Source: Desulfobaccales bacterium
GTDB lineage: Bacteria > Desulfobacterota > Desulfobaccia > Desulfobaccales > 0-14-0-80-60-11
NCBI GenBank assembly: GCA_041648175.1
Contig: JBAZPO010000006.1
Span: forward strand, 124,001-188,000
DNA length: 64,000 bases
Direction of reading: 5' to 3'
Position 1 is the stretch's first letter. Each line of letters begins with the position of its first letter. Shown here piece by piece: positions 50,075-58,675 of the stretch. The position numbers and the translations under genes were made by a program. The notes beneath the pieces are model-generated. The model had not been told where the DNA came from and ran no database searches. It saw nothing but the letters and a program-made list of their open reading frames with translations.

Positions 50075-50875
50075 TTAATCCCAGGGCCAGATCCGGGCCA
50101 GGTATTCCAGCGAAGGGTCCAGGCTGCCTTCCTGATGGGGTTCCAGGGTGACGGAGGGTCGGCGCCCCTCGGCCGCCAGGTAGTCGAGAGTTTCTTTGAG
50201 GGGGACCTTTCCTGTTCCCAGGGTCAGGTGGTTGTCTTCATCCCCATGGTTGTCGTGCAGGTGCAGGTGGCCGATGACCGGGGCCAGGGTTTTGAGCCAG
50301 TACGGGAAATCGCCGGTGCTGAAGGCCAGCAGGTGGCCCACATCAAAACAAATCTGCAGGTTGGGCGCTCCAACCCGGCCCAAAACTTCCAGAAAGAGTT
50401 CCGGCTCGGTCTCGTAGACGTTTTCCAGCATCACCGTCACGCCATACGGCGCGGCCAGCGCGGCCAACTCCTTCCAGGTGGCGGCGGCTCTTGCCAGCCA
50501 GCGTTCCTGGTCCCAGCGGTAGTGCCGGGCCTCATAGCCCAGGTGGCAGACCACCGCCTTGGGCTGAAATACCGGCAGGTAGCGGAAAGCCTGGCGCAGC
50601 CGGCGGCGCGCCGCGGCCAGGACTTGATCGTCCAACGCCCCCGGGGCCAGGTCCTGAAAGGGGCCGTGCAAGGTGATATGCCGCCCGGCCCCATGAAAAG
50701 CCCGGGCCACCCGGCTAAAGGCTCCGGGCGGATAGTGCCCCAAGCTATAGGCGTCCAGGCCGATCTCCGGATTGAGACCCCGGTACAAAAACTTCTCCAG
50801 GTACCCCGCCTGCAAAAATGGAAAGGGAATATTGACCTGGACCCGGGCCACCAGGGCCGAGGCGCTAATCCCCAT
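50075..50875 (-). CDS. Sugar phosphate isomerase/epimerase-like TIM-barrel protein
   Basis: 266 aa of the xylose-isomerase-like (AP endonuclease family 2) TIM-barrel group. Metal and substrate residues show in ITLHGPFQDLAPGA, AVVCHLGYEARHY, TVMLENVYETEPEL, LQICFDVGHLLAFS and VIGHLHLHDNHGDEDNHLTLG. This resembles archaeal and delta isomerases whose true substrate is unknown. Overlaps none of its neighbours; follows the methylmalonyl-CoA epimerase by 12 bases and probably shares its transcript. Confidence 0.82.
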   Translation of the reverse strand: MGISASALVARVQVNIPFPFLQAGYLEKFLYRGLNPEIGLDAYSLGHYPPGAFSRVARAFHGAGRHITLHGPFQDLAPGALDDQVLAAARRRLRQAFRYLPVFQPKAVVCHLGYEARHYRWDQERWLARAAATWKELAALAAPYGVTVMLENVYETEPELFLEVLGRVGAPNLQICFDVGHLLAFSTGDFPYWLKTLAPVIGHLHLHDNHGDEDNHLTLGTGKVPLKETLDYLAAEGRRPSVTLEPHQEGSLDPSLEYLARIWPWD

Positions 50876-50887
50876 TGAGGCTGAACC

Positions 50888-51295
50888 TCAGTGAGGGTAC
50901 TGGCACAACTCCACCAGGAGACCGAACGTGGCCTTGGGGTGGATAAAAGCCACCAGCGCGCCGTGAGCGCCTTCCCGAGGTTCTGCGTCGATGAGCTTAA
51001 CCCCCGCGGCCTTCAATTCCGCCACCGCGGCGTGGATGTCCTCCACCTCCAGGGCCAGGTGATGGAAGCCTTCCCCTTTGTTTTCCAGAAACTTGGCCAC
51101 GGCGCTGTCCGGGGACGTGGGCAGGAGCAGTTCCAGGTTGCTCTCCCCTACCTTAATAAAGCTCACCTTGACCTTCTGGGTTTCCACCACTTCGTCGCCC
51201 TTCAACTCCAGATTGAGATTTTCGGCATAGAACTTTTTAGGTGCTTCCAGGTCCTTCACGGCGATTCCCAGATGGGCGATCCGTTTGATCTTCAT
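50888..51295 (-). CDS. mce: Methylmalonyl-CoA epimerase
   Basis: 135 aa VOC-fold enzyme that interconverts (R)- and (S)-methylmalonyl-CoA in propionate metabolism. Metal ligands His in RIAHLGIAVKDLE, Glu in SNLELLLPTSPDS, and HHLALEVEDIHAAV; final LLVELCQYPH end is typical. Start has GGAGG. In syntrophic and sulfate-reducing anaerobes this enzyme serves the methylmalonyl-CoA pathway. A mutase gene is not present in this window. Confidence 0.92.
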   Translation of the reverse strand: MKIKRIAHLGIAVKDLEAPKKFYAENLNLELKGDEVVETQKVKVSFIKVGESNLELLLPTSPDSAVAKFLENKGEGFHHLALEVEDIHAAVAELKAAGVKLIDAEPREGAHGALVAFIHPKATFGLLVELCQYPH

Positions 51296-51546
51296 GAAGC
51301 TTCCTCCGCTGTGTTCAAGTATATTTTTCGCCCCGGAGCCTCAGGCGCGGGGCCACGCCACGGACCAGGGAGTCCGGGCAAATGTAATTACCCTCCCCTG
51401 GTTACCCAAACTCTTCTTGTCATCAGGCACTGGAATTATATATGATGGCGCATCGAAGGAAAAGCCCGGCGTCACCAGTGGATCATTTTTCTAAAGATTC
51501 GGGGGTGAATCTTCGAGTCATGATTTCTCAACAAGCAGGTTAAAAA

Positions 51547-52785
51547 ATGACCAAAGATGAAATGTTTCGGCGTTTGTGCGAGCGTCTGGACACCTATAAA
51601 GAATCGGCCATCGAACTGCAGCGGGACCTGGTCTCCCGGGTGGCGCTGGGGCCGGAGGTGGGGGGCATCGGCGAGGTCGACAAGGCGACGTTCCTGATGG
51701 ATCTCTTGACCGGTTGGGGCCTCAAGGTCGACGACTATCCCGCCCCCGACGACCGGGTGCCGACAGGGGTGCGCCCCAACCTGGTGGCCTATCTGCCGGG
51801 AAAAAGACCGGAAAAAGTCTGGGTTTTAAGCCACACGGATGTGGTGCCCCCTGGGGACTTAAGCCTCTGGGACTCCGACCCCTTTGTTCTTAAGGTGGAC
51901 GGTGACCGTCTCTACGGGCGGGGCACGGAAGACGACCACCACGGCATCGTCATGTCGCTTATGGCCGTAAGGGCCTTCCTGGATTTAAATATTATCCCGG
52001 AGCGCACCATCGCCCTGGCGCTCGTGGCAGACGAAGAAACCGGCAATGACAAGGGCCTGATCCACCTGCTGCGTACGCAACCCCACCTCTTTTCACCGCA
52101 AGATCTGATTATCGTTCCCGATGCCGGTAGCCTCGACGGCACCATGATCGAGGTGGCGGAAAAGAGCATTCTCTGGCTGAAGCTGACGCTTTTGGGGCAC
52201 CAGAGCCACGCCTCGCGGCCGCACAAGGCCAAGAATACCCTGCGCGCCGCGGCCCACGTGATCGTGGCCTTAGATGACCTGCACCGGGATTTTCCGCTGC
52301 AAAACCCGCTGTTCCGGCCTCCCATGAGCACGTTTGAGCCCACCAAAAAAGAGGCCAACGTGCCCAATATCAACACTATTCCCGGCCGGGACGTCTTCTA
52401 TCTAGATTGCCGGGTATTGCCGGACTACGATCTGGCCCAGATTACCACGCGCGTCCAGGCCATTGCCACGGAGGCGGCGAAAAAATTCGGGGTCAGCGTT
52501 AACGTTGAGCCGGTGCAAACGCTGGCCAGCGCGCCCCCCACAAATCCTGAGGCTCCGGTCGTCAAGGCTTTGGAGCAGGCCATTCAGCAGGTTTATGGGC
52601 GGGCCGCCATCCCCCAGGGAATCGGGGGCGGCACCGTGGCCGCCTTCTTTAGGAAGGCAGGCCTCCCCGCGGCGGTATGGATGACCGCCAACGATTGCGC
52701 CCACCAGCCCAACGAATTTTGTTTCTTGAGCCATATCTTAGGAGACGCGAAGGTTCTGGCCTATGTGAGTTTGATGGCGGACTGA
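51547..52785 (+). CDS. M20-family metallohydrolase (ArgE/DapE-like)
   Basis: 412 aa. Zinc ligands are predicted as His in VLSHTDVVPPGD, Asp in GRGTEDDHHGIV, Glu pair in ALVADEETGNDK and Asp in IVPDAGS; dimerisation lid between (QSHASRPHKAKNT onward, about 205-315). The C-terminal part returns to the catalytic domain with His in DCAHQPNEF. Hydrolyses an N-acyl or peptidic bond; cannot separate ArgE, DapE or CPG2-type specificity. Confidence 0.88.
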   Translation: MTKDEMFRRLCERLDTYKESAIELQRDLVSRVALGPEVGGIGEVDKATFLMDLLTGWGLKVDDYPAPDDRVPTGVRPNLVAYLPGKRPEKVWVLSHTDVVPPGDLSLWDSDPFVLKVDGDRLYGRGTEDDHHGIVMSLMAVRAFLDLNIIPERTIALALVADEETGNDKGLIHLLRTQPHLFSPQDLIIVPDAGSLDGTMIEVAEKSILWLKLTLLGHQSHASRPHKAKNTLRAAAHVIVALDDLHRDFPLQNPLFRPPMSTFEPTKKEANVPNINTIPGRDVFYLDCRVLPDYDLAQITTRVQAIATEAAKKFGVSVNVEPVQTLASAPPTNPEAPVVKALEQAIQQVYGRAAIPQGIGGGTVAAFFRKAGLPAAVWMTANDCAHQPNEFCFLSHILGDAKVLAYVSLMAD

Positions 52786-52861
52786 GGCTATTTACGTGCT
52801 TAAACTTTAATCAGCAAGCAACAATGCCGTTACGGCAAACGCTATAAAGGGACGACTGAAC

Positions 52862-53137
52862 CTAGCGCTTGGGCCACAAGTTGATGTCGTCCCACAAAGA
52901 GCAATCCAGGCAATATTCCCGATGCTCGGCATCGGTGACAAAGTAGTTGTCCGGGTCCTCCGCCAGCATTTCCGCCCATTCTTCCAGGGCATCCAGGGGG
53001 TCGGTGGACCCCAGCCAGGGACGCACGGAAAACGGTTCGGAAAAACCGATATGGCGCAATAACTCCCGGGGATTATCGTCCAACACCAGGTAGGACTGAA
53101 CGCCGTCATGACGACGGACAATTATGGGACAGGCCAT
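52862..53137 (-). CDS. Small hypothetical protein (91 aa)
   Basis: A 91-aa acidic protein with a GGAG upstream. It begins MACPIIVRRHDGVQSYLVLDDN and continues with a region rich in Asp, Glu and Trp (LDALEEWAEMLAEDPDNYFV). Cysteines occur as CLDCSLWDD near the end. Not recognised. Its start is divergent from the lipoprotein gene at 53174, and the two may share a promoter region. Confidence 0.6.
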   Translation of the reverse strand: MACPIIVRRHDGVQSYLVLDDNPRELLRHIGFSEPFSVRPWLGSTDPLDALEEWAEMLAEDPDNYFVTDAEHREYCLDCSLWDDINLWPKR

Positions 53138-53173
53138 AACACGATCTCCTCATGTCGATTATCTTATATTATT

Positions 53174-53704
53174 ATGAAGCAGACTGCGGATAAGGCAACT
53201 CCCGTGAAAAAATCTCTCTTCCGGCACCTTCGGTCTCGGCCCTCCGGTAGGCGGGCCTGGTTAGGAGTCTTGATCCTGTGCGGCCTGCTGGGAATCTGTG
53301 CCTGCGGCCAACTCCGGCCCTACCCGGACACTTTTGACCCCCAGGCTTACAAGCCGATAGAATACCAGGATCTCCTGGCTCCGAAAGCAGCCGGACTTCA
53401 CGCCGGTGATAAAATCCGGGTGAAGGCGTATTTTTGGCAATATGTGGATTATGACCCGGCCATGATCCGGAATTATTTAACCCTGCTGCGATATCCTATC
53501 CGGTGGTACCGGCTCCAATGGTTCGCTATCTACCGGACGGATGACTTGACCGGCTACTACGACCTGGCGGCCATAACGCCGGAGCTTGGCGAAAAATATC
53601 AATTACAGCGCCTGGACCCGGTCATGATCTATGGCGAACTCTCCCAACTGGGCACGGGTCTATTCCTCCAGGTCTTCCATATCGAAAAAATTGTGGAAGA
53701 CTGA
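53174..53704 (+). CDS. Predicted lipoprotein
   Basis: 176 aa from ATG 53174. The membrane segment RAWLGVLILCGLLGICACGQ ends in a lipobox (LGICAC). GTG 53204 (MKKSLF-like, AAGG upstream) is an equally good start. The mature part resembles an OB-like beta fold: GDKIRVKAYFWQYVDYDPAM, RLQWFAIYRTDDLTGYYDLA and MIYGELSQLGTGLFLQVFHI. Function unknown. The 340 bases beyond it, to 54042, hold a MITE-like element and no gene. Confidence 0.65.
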   Translation: MKQTADKATPVKKSLFRHLRSRPSGRRAWLGVLILCGLLGICACGQLRPYPDTFDPQAYKPIEYQDLLAPKAAGLHAGDKIRVKAYFWQYVDYDPAMIRNYLTLLRYPIRWYRLQWFAIYRTDDLTGYYDLAAITPELGEKYQLQRLDPVMIYGELSQLGTGLFLQVFHIEKIVED

Positions 53705-53822
53705 AGAGTAAGGCGTGCGCCTCTTGGTTGTTCTATCTCAGCAGGCCTCCCGCAGATGTCCTGCGTTTAAGCCTATCGTAGTTCAAAAATTGTTTGTTAT
53801 AATTACAAGAAAATAAACAGAT

Positions 53823-54005
53823 TATAGCGGTTGCCAAAAATTTATGCCGCTAGCTGATTTTTAAATCCCCCTAAATCCCCCTTTTTCAAGGGGGCACTTT
53901 AGAAGTAATTCCTTATAGTTCCCCCCTTTGCCAAGGGGGAGTTTAGGGGGGATTTGGAGTTTTAAAGCATCCCTCATTACTGAAAAACTTTTGGCACTCG
54001 CTATA
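53823..54005. mobile_element. MITE-like element of 183 bp
   Basis: Ends: tatagcggttgccaaaaa (53823-53840) and its approximate complement ttttggcactcgctata (53989-54005). Internally a second inverted repeat of aaatccccctaaatccccct type arms (53863-53884 and 53941-53956) with further ccccctttg units. No ORF. The same terminal sequence occurs alone at 8069. It looks like a non-autonomous transposon; no matching transposase is in this window. Confidence 0.7.
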
Positions 54006-54042
54006 AATTTAACCTGGGCTTTTATCCCCGCTGAGGGCATGA

Positions 54043-54885
54043 ATGCTGAACGAAAACCGGGACAAGGGCGAACTCGCCGCCGAAATAGTGGCGCTGCGCC
54101 AAAAAGTGGCGGCCCTGGAAGCTGAGGAATCCCGTTGCCAACGGTTGTCCGAGGCCTGGCGGGATTTATGGGCCCAGTATGAAGCCATCATCGAAGCCTT
54201 CGACGGTTTCATCTATATCTGCACGCAAAACTATGAAATCGAATTTATGAACCAGCGTTTCATCCAGCGCCAGGGCGATTATCCTTTAGGACAGAAATGT
54301 TACGCCGCGCTCCATGGACGAGACCAGGTCTGCCCCTGGTGCATCAACGACCGGGTCTTTAAGGGCGAGACGGTGCGCTGGGAGGTGCAAAGCCCCAGGG
54401 ACCTGCGCTGGTATGCCGTGGTCAACACCCCCATCCGGCATCCCGACGGCAGCATGTCCAAGATGGCCATGATCCAGGATGTCACGATACAGAAGCAGAT
54501 GGAAAAAGCGCTCCAGGAATCGGAAGCCCGGTACCGCGGCATCTTTGAAAACGCGGTGGTCGGCATTTTCCAGAGCACTCCGGCGGGGCGCCTGCTCAGC
54601 GTCAACCCGGTGCTGGCCCGCATACACGGCTACGATTCCCCGGAAGACATGATCACCGGAGTCATGGACCTGGGCCACCAGGTCTTTGTGGATCCGTCAC
54701 TCCGGGAAAAGTTGAAGCGCGAGATGGAAGAGAAGGGAGTCATCCGGGGTTGGGAGATCCAGATATACCGCAAAGACGGCAGCATCATCTGGATCTCGGT
54801 GGATGCCCGGGCCGTTCGGGACGACAACGGCGCCATCAGCTACTATGAAGGATTTATCCAGGACATCTCGGAACGCAAAAAATAA
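54043..54885 (+). CDS. Two-PAS-domain sensor protein without an output domain
   Basis: 280 aa. A short N-terminal coiled coil (LAAEIVALRQKVAALEAEES) leads into a PAS domain with CYAALHGRDQVCPWC cysteines (about 52-150), then a second PAS/PAC domain (about 165-280, EARYRGIFENAVVGIFQSTP, then GWEIQIYRKDGSIIWISVDAR). It ends GFIQDISERKK, exactly where a kinase, GGDEF or EAL domain usually starts. It is either a natural PAS-only adaptor or a gene shortened here. The gene starts 37 bases after the MITE-like element. Confidence 0.82.
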   Translation: MLNENRDKGELAAEIVALRQKVAALEAEESRCQRLSEAWRDLWAQYEAIIEAFDGFIYICTQNYEIEFMNQRFIQRQGDYPLGQKCYAALHGRDQVCPWCINDRVFKGETVRWEVQSPRDLRWYAVVNTPIRHPDGSMSKMAMIQDVTIQKQMEKALQESEARYRGIFENAVVGIFQSTPAGRLLSVNPVLARIHGYDSPEDMITGVMDLGHQVFVDPSLREKLKREMEEKGVIRGWEIQIYRKDGSIIWISVDARAVRDDNGAISYYEGFIQDISERKK

Positions 54886-54931
54886 ATTAAGTTGAGGGAG
54901 ACACCTTCCCCGTCCTGCCCCGAAAGGCTTC

Positions 54932-55672
54932 TTACGCGCCCCCCAGGTAGGCCTCCAGGACCTTGGGATGGTGCCGCAGTGCTTTCGCCTGCCCCGTCAA
55001 GGCAATCTCCCCGGTTTCCAGGATATAGGCCCGATGCGCCACTTCCAGGGCCATGAGGGCGTTTTGCTCCACTAGAAGGATGGCGGTGCCTTGCTGATTG
55101 ATGCGCTGGATCACCCGGAAAATCTCCCGGACCAACAGCGGCGCTAAGCCCATGGAGGGCTCATCCAGCAGCAGGAGCCGGGCCCGGGTCATCAAGGCCC
55201 GGCCCACCGCCAGCATTTGCTGTTCGCCGCCGGAAAGGGTGTTGCCCCACTGCTTCCGGCGCTCCCCCAGCCGGGGAAAAAGCTGGAAGATCTCCTCCAG
55301 GTCTTGCCGAATATCGGCGTCCCGGCGCCGGTAAGCCGCCAGGCGCAGGTTTTCCAGAACCGTCAGGTTGCCGAAGATGCCCCGGCCTTCCGGGACGTGG
55401 GCAATGCCTCGCTCAACCCTCAGGTGGGCCGGGACCGTAAGGAGGTCCTCGCCGGCCAGGGTCACCTTTCCCTTAGACGCCTGGAGCAACCCGGATATTG
55501 CCTGTAAAATAGAAGACTTCCCTGCGCCATTGGCCCCGATGAGGGTGACGATCTCGCCTGCCCCCACGTGAAAAGAGACTCCCCGGACCGCCTGGATGCG
55601 TTCGTAGGAAACCCAGAGGTCCTCCACGGCGAGGAAAGGTGGCAACGCTTGTCGGGCCAGGGCATCGTTCAT
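54932..55672 (-). CDS. livF: Branched-chain amino acid ABC transporter ATPase LivF
   Basis: 246 aa. Walker A GANGAGKSS, signature LSGGEQQMLAVGRAL, Walker B LLLLDEPSMGLAP and switch His-like Gln/His region in AILLVEQNALMAL typical of LivF (VEQN). It overlaps the LivG gene by 4 bases (55669-55672) and is last in the operon. Confidence 0.95.
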   Translation of the reverse strand: MNDALARQALPPFLAVEDLWVSYERIQAVRGVSFHVGAGEIVTLIGANGAGKSSILQAISGLLQASKGKVTLAGEDLLTVPAHLRVERGIAHVPEGRGIFGNLTVLENLRLAAYRRRDADIRQDLEEIFQLFPRLGERRKQWGNTLSGGEQQMLAVGRALMTRARLLLLDEPSMGLAPLLVREIFRVIQRINQQGTAILLVEQNALMALEVAHRAYILETGEIALTGQAKALRHHPKVLEAYLGGA

Positions 55673-56478
55673 GGGGTGAGGCGGCCTCCCTCCGGTGCTT
55701 GCTCCATCATCTCGCCGTCTTTGCCCAGATAGGCCTCCAACACCGCGGGGTGGTGCTGAATTTCCTGAGGGGAGCCGGTGGCGATGGTCTCGCCGAAATC
55801 CAGAACCGTGAGCCGCTGGCAGAGATTCACCACGACCCGCATCTGGTGTTCGATCATCAGGATCGTCAGGGCAAAGTCGTCTTTAACCTGGCGGATCAGC
55901 CGGATCAGGTCTTCGATCTCAGAGGAATTCATACCCGCGGCGGGCTCATCCAAGAGCAACAACCGGGGCCGGCTGATCAAGGCCCGGGCCATCTCGATGC
56001 GCCGCTGCTCCCCGTAGGGCAGGTGCCGGGCCGGGGTGTGGGCATAGTGGGTAAGGTTAAACCGTTCCAGCAACTCAAAGGCCTGGTGGGTCTGCTGTGA
56101 TTCGGCCGCATGGAACCGCCGGCTGCGCGAGAGGGCATCCAACAAACCATAGCGGTGCTCGGCAAAGGCGCCCAATCGGACGTTATCCAGGACGCTCAAG
56201 TCCTTGAACAGGCGGATATTCTGAAAGGTCCGGGCGATCCCCGCGGCGGTGATGCGGTGGGACGGCCAGGCGCTGATGTCCTCGCCCTTAAACCGGACGC
56301 ACCCTTGGCTGATGCGGAAGACTCCGGTGATGAGATTGAACACGGTGGTCTTGCCCGCGCCGTTGGGACCGATGAGCCCCACCAACTCGCCGGGGAAAAG
56401 CTCAAGCGAAAATATATTCAGGGCGCGCAGGCCGCCGAAATTGTGGGAAAGTTCGCTGACTTCTAATAGTGGTTGCAT
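55669..56478 (-). CDS. livG: Branched-chain amino acid ABC transporter ATPase LivG
   Basis: 269 aa. Walker A GPNGAGKTTVFN, signature LPYGEQRRIEMARAL, Walker B LLLLDEPAAGMNSSE, and the LivG-specific helical extension (FRISQGCVRFKGEDI, then RLFKDLSVLDNVRLG). I use ATG 56478 rather than a TTG at 56496 that lies in repeat DNA. Drives uptake with LivF through LivH and LivM. Confidence 0.95.
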   Translation of the reverse strand: MQPLLEVSELSHNFGGLRALNIFSLELFPGELVGLIGPNGAGKTTVFNLITGVFRISQGCVRFKGEDISAWPSHRITAAGIARTFQNIRLFKDLSVLDNVRLGAFAEHRYGLLDALSRSRRFHAAESQQTHQAFELLERFNLTHYAHTPARHLPYGEQRRIEMARALISRPRLLLLDEPAAGMNSSEIEDLIRLIRQVKDDFALTILMIEHQMRVVVNLCQRLTVLDFGETIATGSPQEIQHHPAVLEAYLGKDGEMMEQAPEGGRLTP

Positions 56479-56487
56479 GCTGGTTCT

Positions 56488-56614
56488 CGTTCCCAAGCTG
56501 CGCTTGGGAACGTGCTACGTTTTATCTCGTCCCTAAGCTGTGCTTAGGGACGCGGCTAATGTGCCCAAGCTGAGCTTGGGCTCCCAATGCGTTCCCAAGT
56601 ACAACTTGGGAACG
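56488..56614. repeat. Cluster of four REP-like palindromes
   Basis: Four inverted repeats in a row between livG and livM: 56488-56512 (CGTTCCCAAG/CTTGGGAACG), 56528-56552 (CGTCCCTAAG/CTTAGGGACG), 56563-56581 (GCCCAAGC/GCTTGGGC) and 56590-56614 (CGTTCCCAAG/CTTGGGAACG). A fifth member lies at 12411-12435. The cluster interrupts the liv operon and may modulate polarity or mRNA stability. Confidence 0.85.
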
Positions 56615-56619
56615 AGGAG

Positions 56620-57615
56620 TTAACTACCCGGCACCAAGCTCTTTGACGCAGGAGGTCCGGAACCCCCGCCGCCGGGCTCGGGCAATTTCGGCTTGAACAA
56701 CCGCGCCTCTTTAAAGCCCATGAGCCCCTGGGGCCTAAAGATCATGAGCACGACCAGCAAGAGCGGCCCCACCACCCAGCGCCAGAGGCCCAGGGGCCGC
56801 AGCAGTTCCATGAGCACCGTAAAGATGGTGGCTCCCAACAGCGACCCGGTCAGGCTGCCCACTCCGCCCAGATAGACCATGACCAGCATGTCGGTGGATT
56901 TCAGGATGGAAAAGCTCCGGGGGTTGATGAACTGCAGCAGGTGGGCGTACAAGCCCCCGGCCACCCCGGCGAAAAAAGCGGAAATGAGAAAGGCGTAAAG
57001 CTTGAGACGCCGGGTATCCACCGAGGTCAGGTTGGCGGCCACCTCGTCTTCGCGGATAGCCGTGATCCCGCGGCCGAAGTTGGAGTAGACCAGGTTGCGC
57101 AGGACCCACAGCGTCAACAGCACGCAAGCCACCACCCAGAACAGCGTGGTCAGCCGGGGCATGCCCAGATAACCCCGGGGGCCGCCCAGGCTGGGAATAT
57201 TTTCCAGCACGCTCTTGACGATCATGTTAAAGGCCAGGGTGACGATGGCCAGGTAGTCGCCCCGGGTGCGAAACGACGGATAGGCCACCACCAGCCCGGC
57301 CACCGCCGCGGCCGCGCCGCCGCAGATCAGCACCGCAGGAAAGGCGAACGGCATCCAGGCCGTGGGCAATACCGCCACGGTGAGCACCGAGGCCGCGTAG
57401 GCGCCGATGCCCATGAACCCGGCGTGGCCCACGGAAAATTCGCCCATGTAGCCGTTCACCAGATTCAGGCTCAGCGTCAGAATCATATTGATCCCCACGT
57501 ACATGAGGATCTGCACCACATAGGGATTGAGCAAGCCTGAGGCGGGCAAACCCCAGGCCAGAGCCAGCAGAGCGAGAGCCCCGAGCCAGATGAGCAAGCC
57601 CTTGCCTTTCATCAT
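56620..57615 (-). CDS. livM: Branched-chain amino acid ABC transporter permease LivM
   Basis: 331 aa. About ten hydrophobic segments. LivM-type signature: AINPVVIAL-like NLVNGYMGEFSVGHAGFMGIGA, YLAIVTLAFNMIVKS and ITAIREDEVAANLTSVDTRRLKLYAF. Ends with a Pro/Gly/Ser-rich cytoplasmic tail (LPEPGGGGSGPPASK). Start ATG 57615. Confidence 0.94.
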   Translation of the reverse strand: MMKGKGLLIWLGALALLALAWGLPASGLLNPYVVQILMYVGINMILTLSLNLVNGYMGEFSVGHAGFMGIGAYAASVLTVAVLPTAWMPFAFPAVLICGGAAAAVAGLVVAYPSFRTRGDYLAIVTLAFNMIVKSVLENIPSLGGPRGYLGMPRLTTLFWVVACVLLTLWVLRNLVYSNFGRGITAIREDEVAANLTSVDTRRLKLYAFLISAFFAGVAGGLYAHLLQFINPRSFSILKSTDMLVMVYLGGVGSLTGSLLGATIFTVLMELLRPLGLWRWVVGPLLLVVLMIFRPQGLMGFKEARLFKPKLPEPGGGGSGPPASKSLVPGS

Positions 57616-57706
57616 GCGTCGAACCTTAAGATGGAGGAGAGGGCTGGAAGAATTGGCCTGTGGCTGTGGTCACAAAAATGGCCCTGTACCCTGCTCGGTT
57701 TGCTGC

Positions 57707-58033
57707 TTATAAGAAAACTTCGATGGCTGTGTTGATAACCAGGTTTAAAACCCCATTGACAAAACGGTCGATCTGAACCTGAGCAAGTCCCTCTTGTTTT
57801 AAAATTACCATCTCTGCCAGATCTTTTTGCCCCATAACCAAATCTTCAAATTCTTCCTTCGACAACTTTCCCGAGGCGAGCTCTACGGTCCAGCGCTGCA
57901 ACTGGGTTTGCTGGGCGCTGAGGAAATTATTGCCATCTTGCAAAGCGGCTTGCCAATATTGCTGCCCCAGTTGCTTTGCCAGGTCCACAACCCCGCCTTT
58001 CAGGGATTCCCAAAATTTATCGAAATCTGACAT
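57707..58033 (-). CDS. Hypothetical helical protein inside the liv operon
   Basis: 108 aa, no signal peptide, all-helical prediction: FDKFWESLKGGVVDLAKQLGQQY, then WTVELASGKLSKEEFEDLV and QVQIDRFVNGVLNLVINTAI. AAAGGAG precedes the ATG. Lies 21 bases after the lipoprotein (58055) and 90 before livM on the same strand. Unrecognised; its position suggests a small accessory protein for this transporter or for the lipoprotein. Confidence 0.65.
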   Translation of the reverse strand: MSDFDKFWESLKGGVVDLAKQLGQQYWQAALQDGNNFLSAQQTQLQRWTVELASGKLSKEEFEDLVMGQKDLAEMVILKQEGLAQVQIDRFVNGVLNLVINTAIEVFL

Positions 58034-58054
58034 GGGCTGGCTCCTTTACGGCTC

Positions 58055-58549
58055 TTATTTTAGCTCGGAAGGTTTGATCTTTCCGCTTTCCAACCCAATG
58101 ATCTGATCAAAGGCAGACCCCACCTGTATCTGCTTGTCGGCTATATGGGTTGCAAAAAGGGTGGATTTGGTTCGCCAGCGTTGCAAGAAACCTCCCAACA
58201 GATGGCGGTCAGGATCTTTTAAGATCTCCCATTGCCTTGCCGTGATGGCATTATTCGGCAGGCCTTTGGCATACTCATAGGCTTTGTCAATCTTCAGGCG
58301 CAAGGCTTCCACCTCCTTCTGATGCTGGGCATAGGGCTCGCTAGCTTTAGCCATAAGCGCCAAGGAATCAACCTTGAGGGAGGTCGCTTGCTGATAAGCT
58401 GTTTCACTGTAGGGTGAAATGGTGGCGCAACCGAGGCAGACAACCCCGATAATAATTAAGAGCACGGACGGCCAAAATCTCCGGACCCCGCCATCTTTGC
58501 CCTTAGGCACAGGCATTCCGATAATTACCTTATTATCTTTAGGTTTCAT
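58055..58549 (-). CDS. Predicted lipoprotein inside the liv operon
   Basis: 164 aa from ATG 58549 (GGAGG upstream). The membrane segment VLLIIIGVVCLGCATISPYSE carries a lipobox (CLGC). The mature part is helical (AYQQATSLKVDSLALMAKASE, QKEVEALRLKIDKAYEYAKG). Not recognised. Together with the 57707 gene it separates livH from livM. Confidence 0.68.
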   Translation of the reverse strand: MKPKDNKVIIGMPVPKGKDGGVRRFWPSVLLIIIGVVCLGCATISPYSETAYQQATSLKVDSLALMAKASEPYAQHQKEVEALRLKIDKAYEYAKGLPNNAITARQWEILKDPDRHLLGGFLQRWRTKSTLFATHIADKQIQVGSAFDQIIGLESGKIKPSELK

Positions 58550-58675
58550 CAGCCCTCCTTCTCCTTTACCGCTACCTCTCAATAAGCATTAGTTTGCCAA
58601 TAAGTTTAGATTAATTGGCTTGCAACTAAAAGAGACATTCCTCAAAGAATTAGCCGCGGCCGCCGGCAAAAAACC

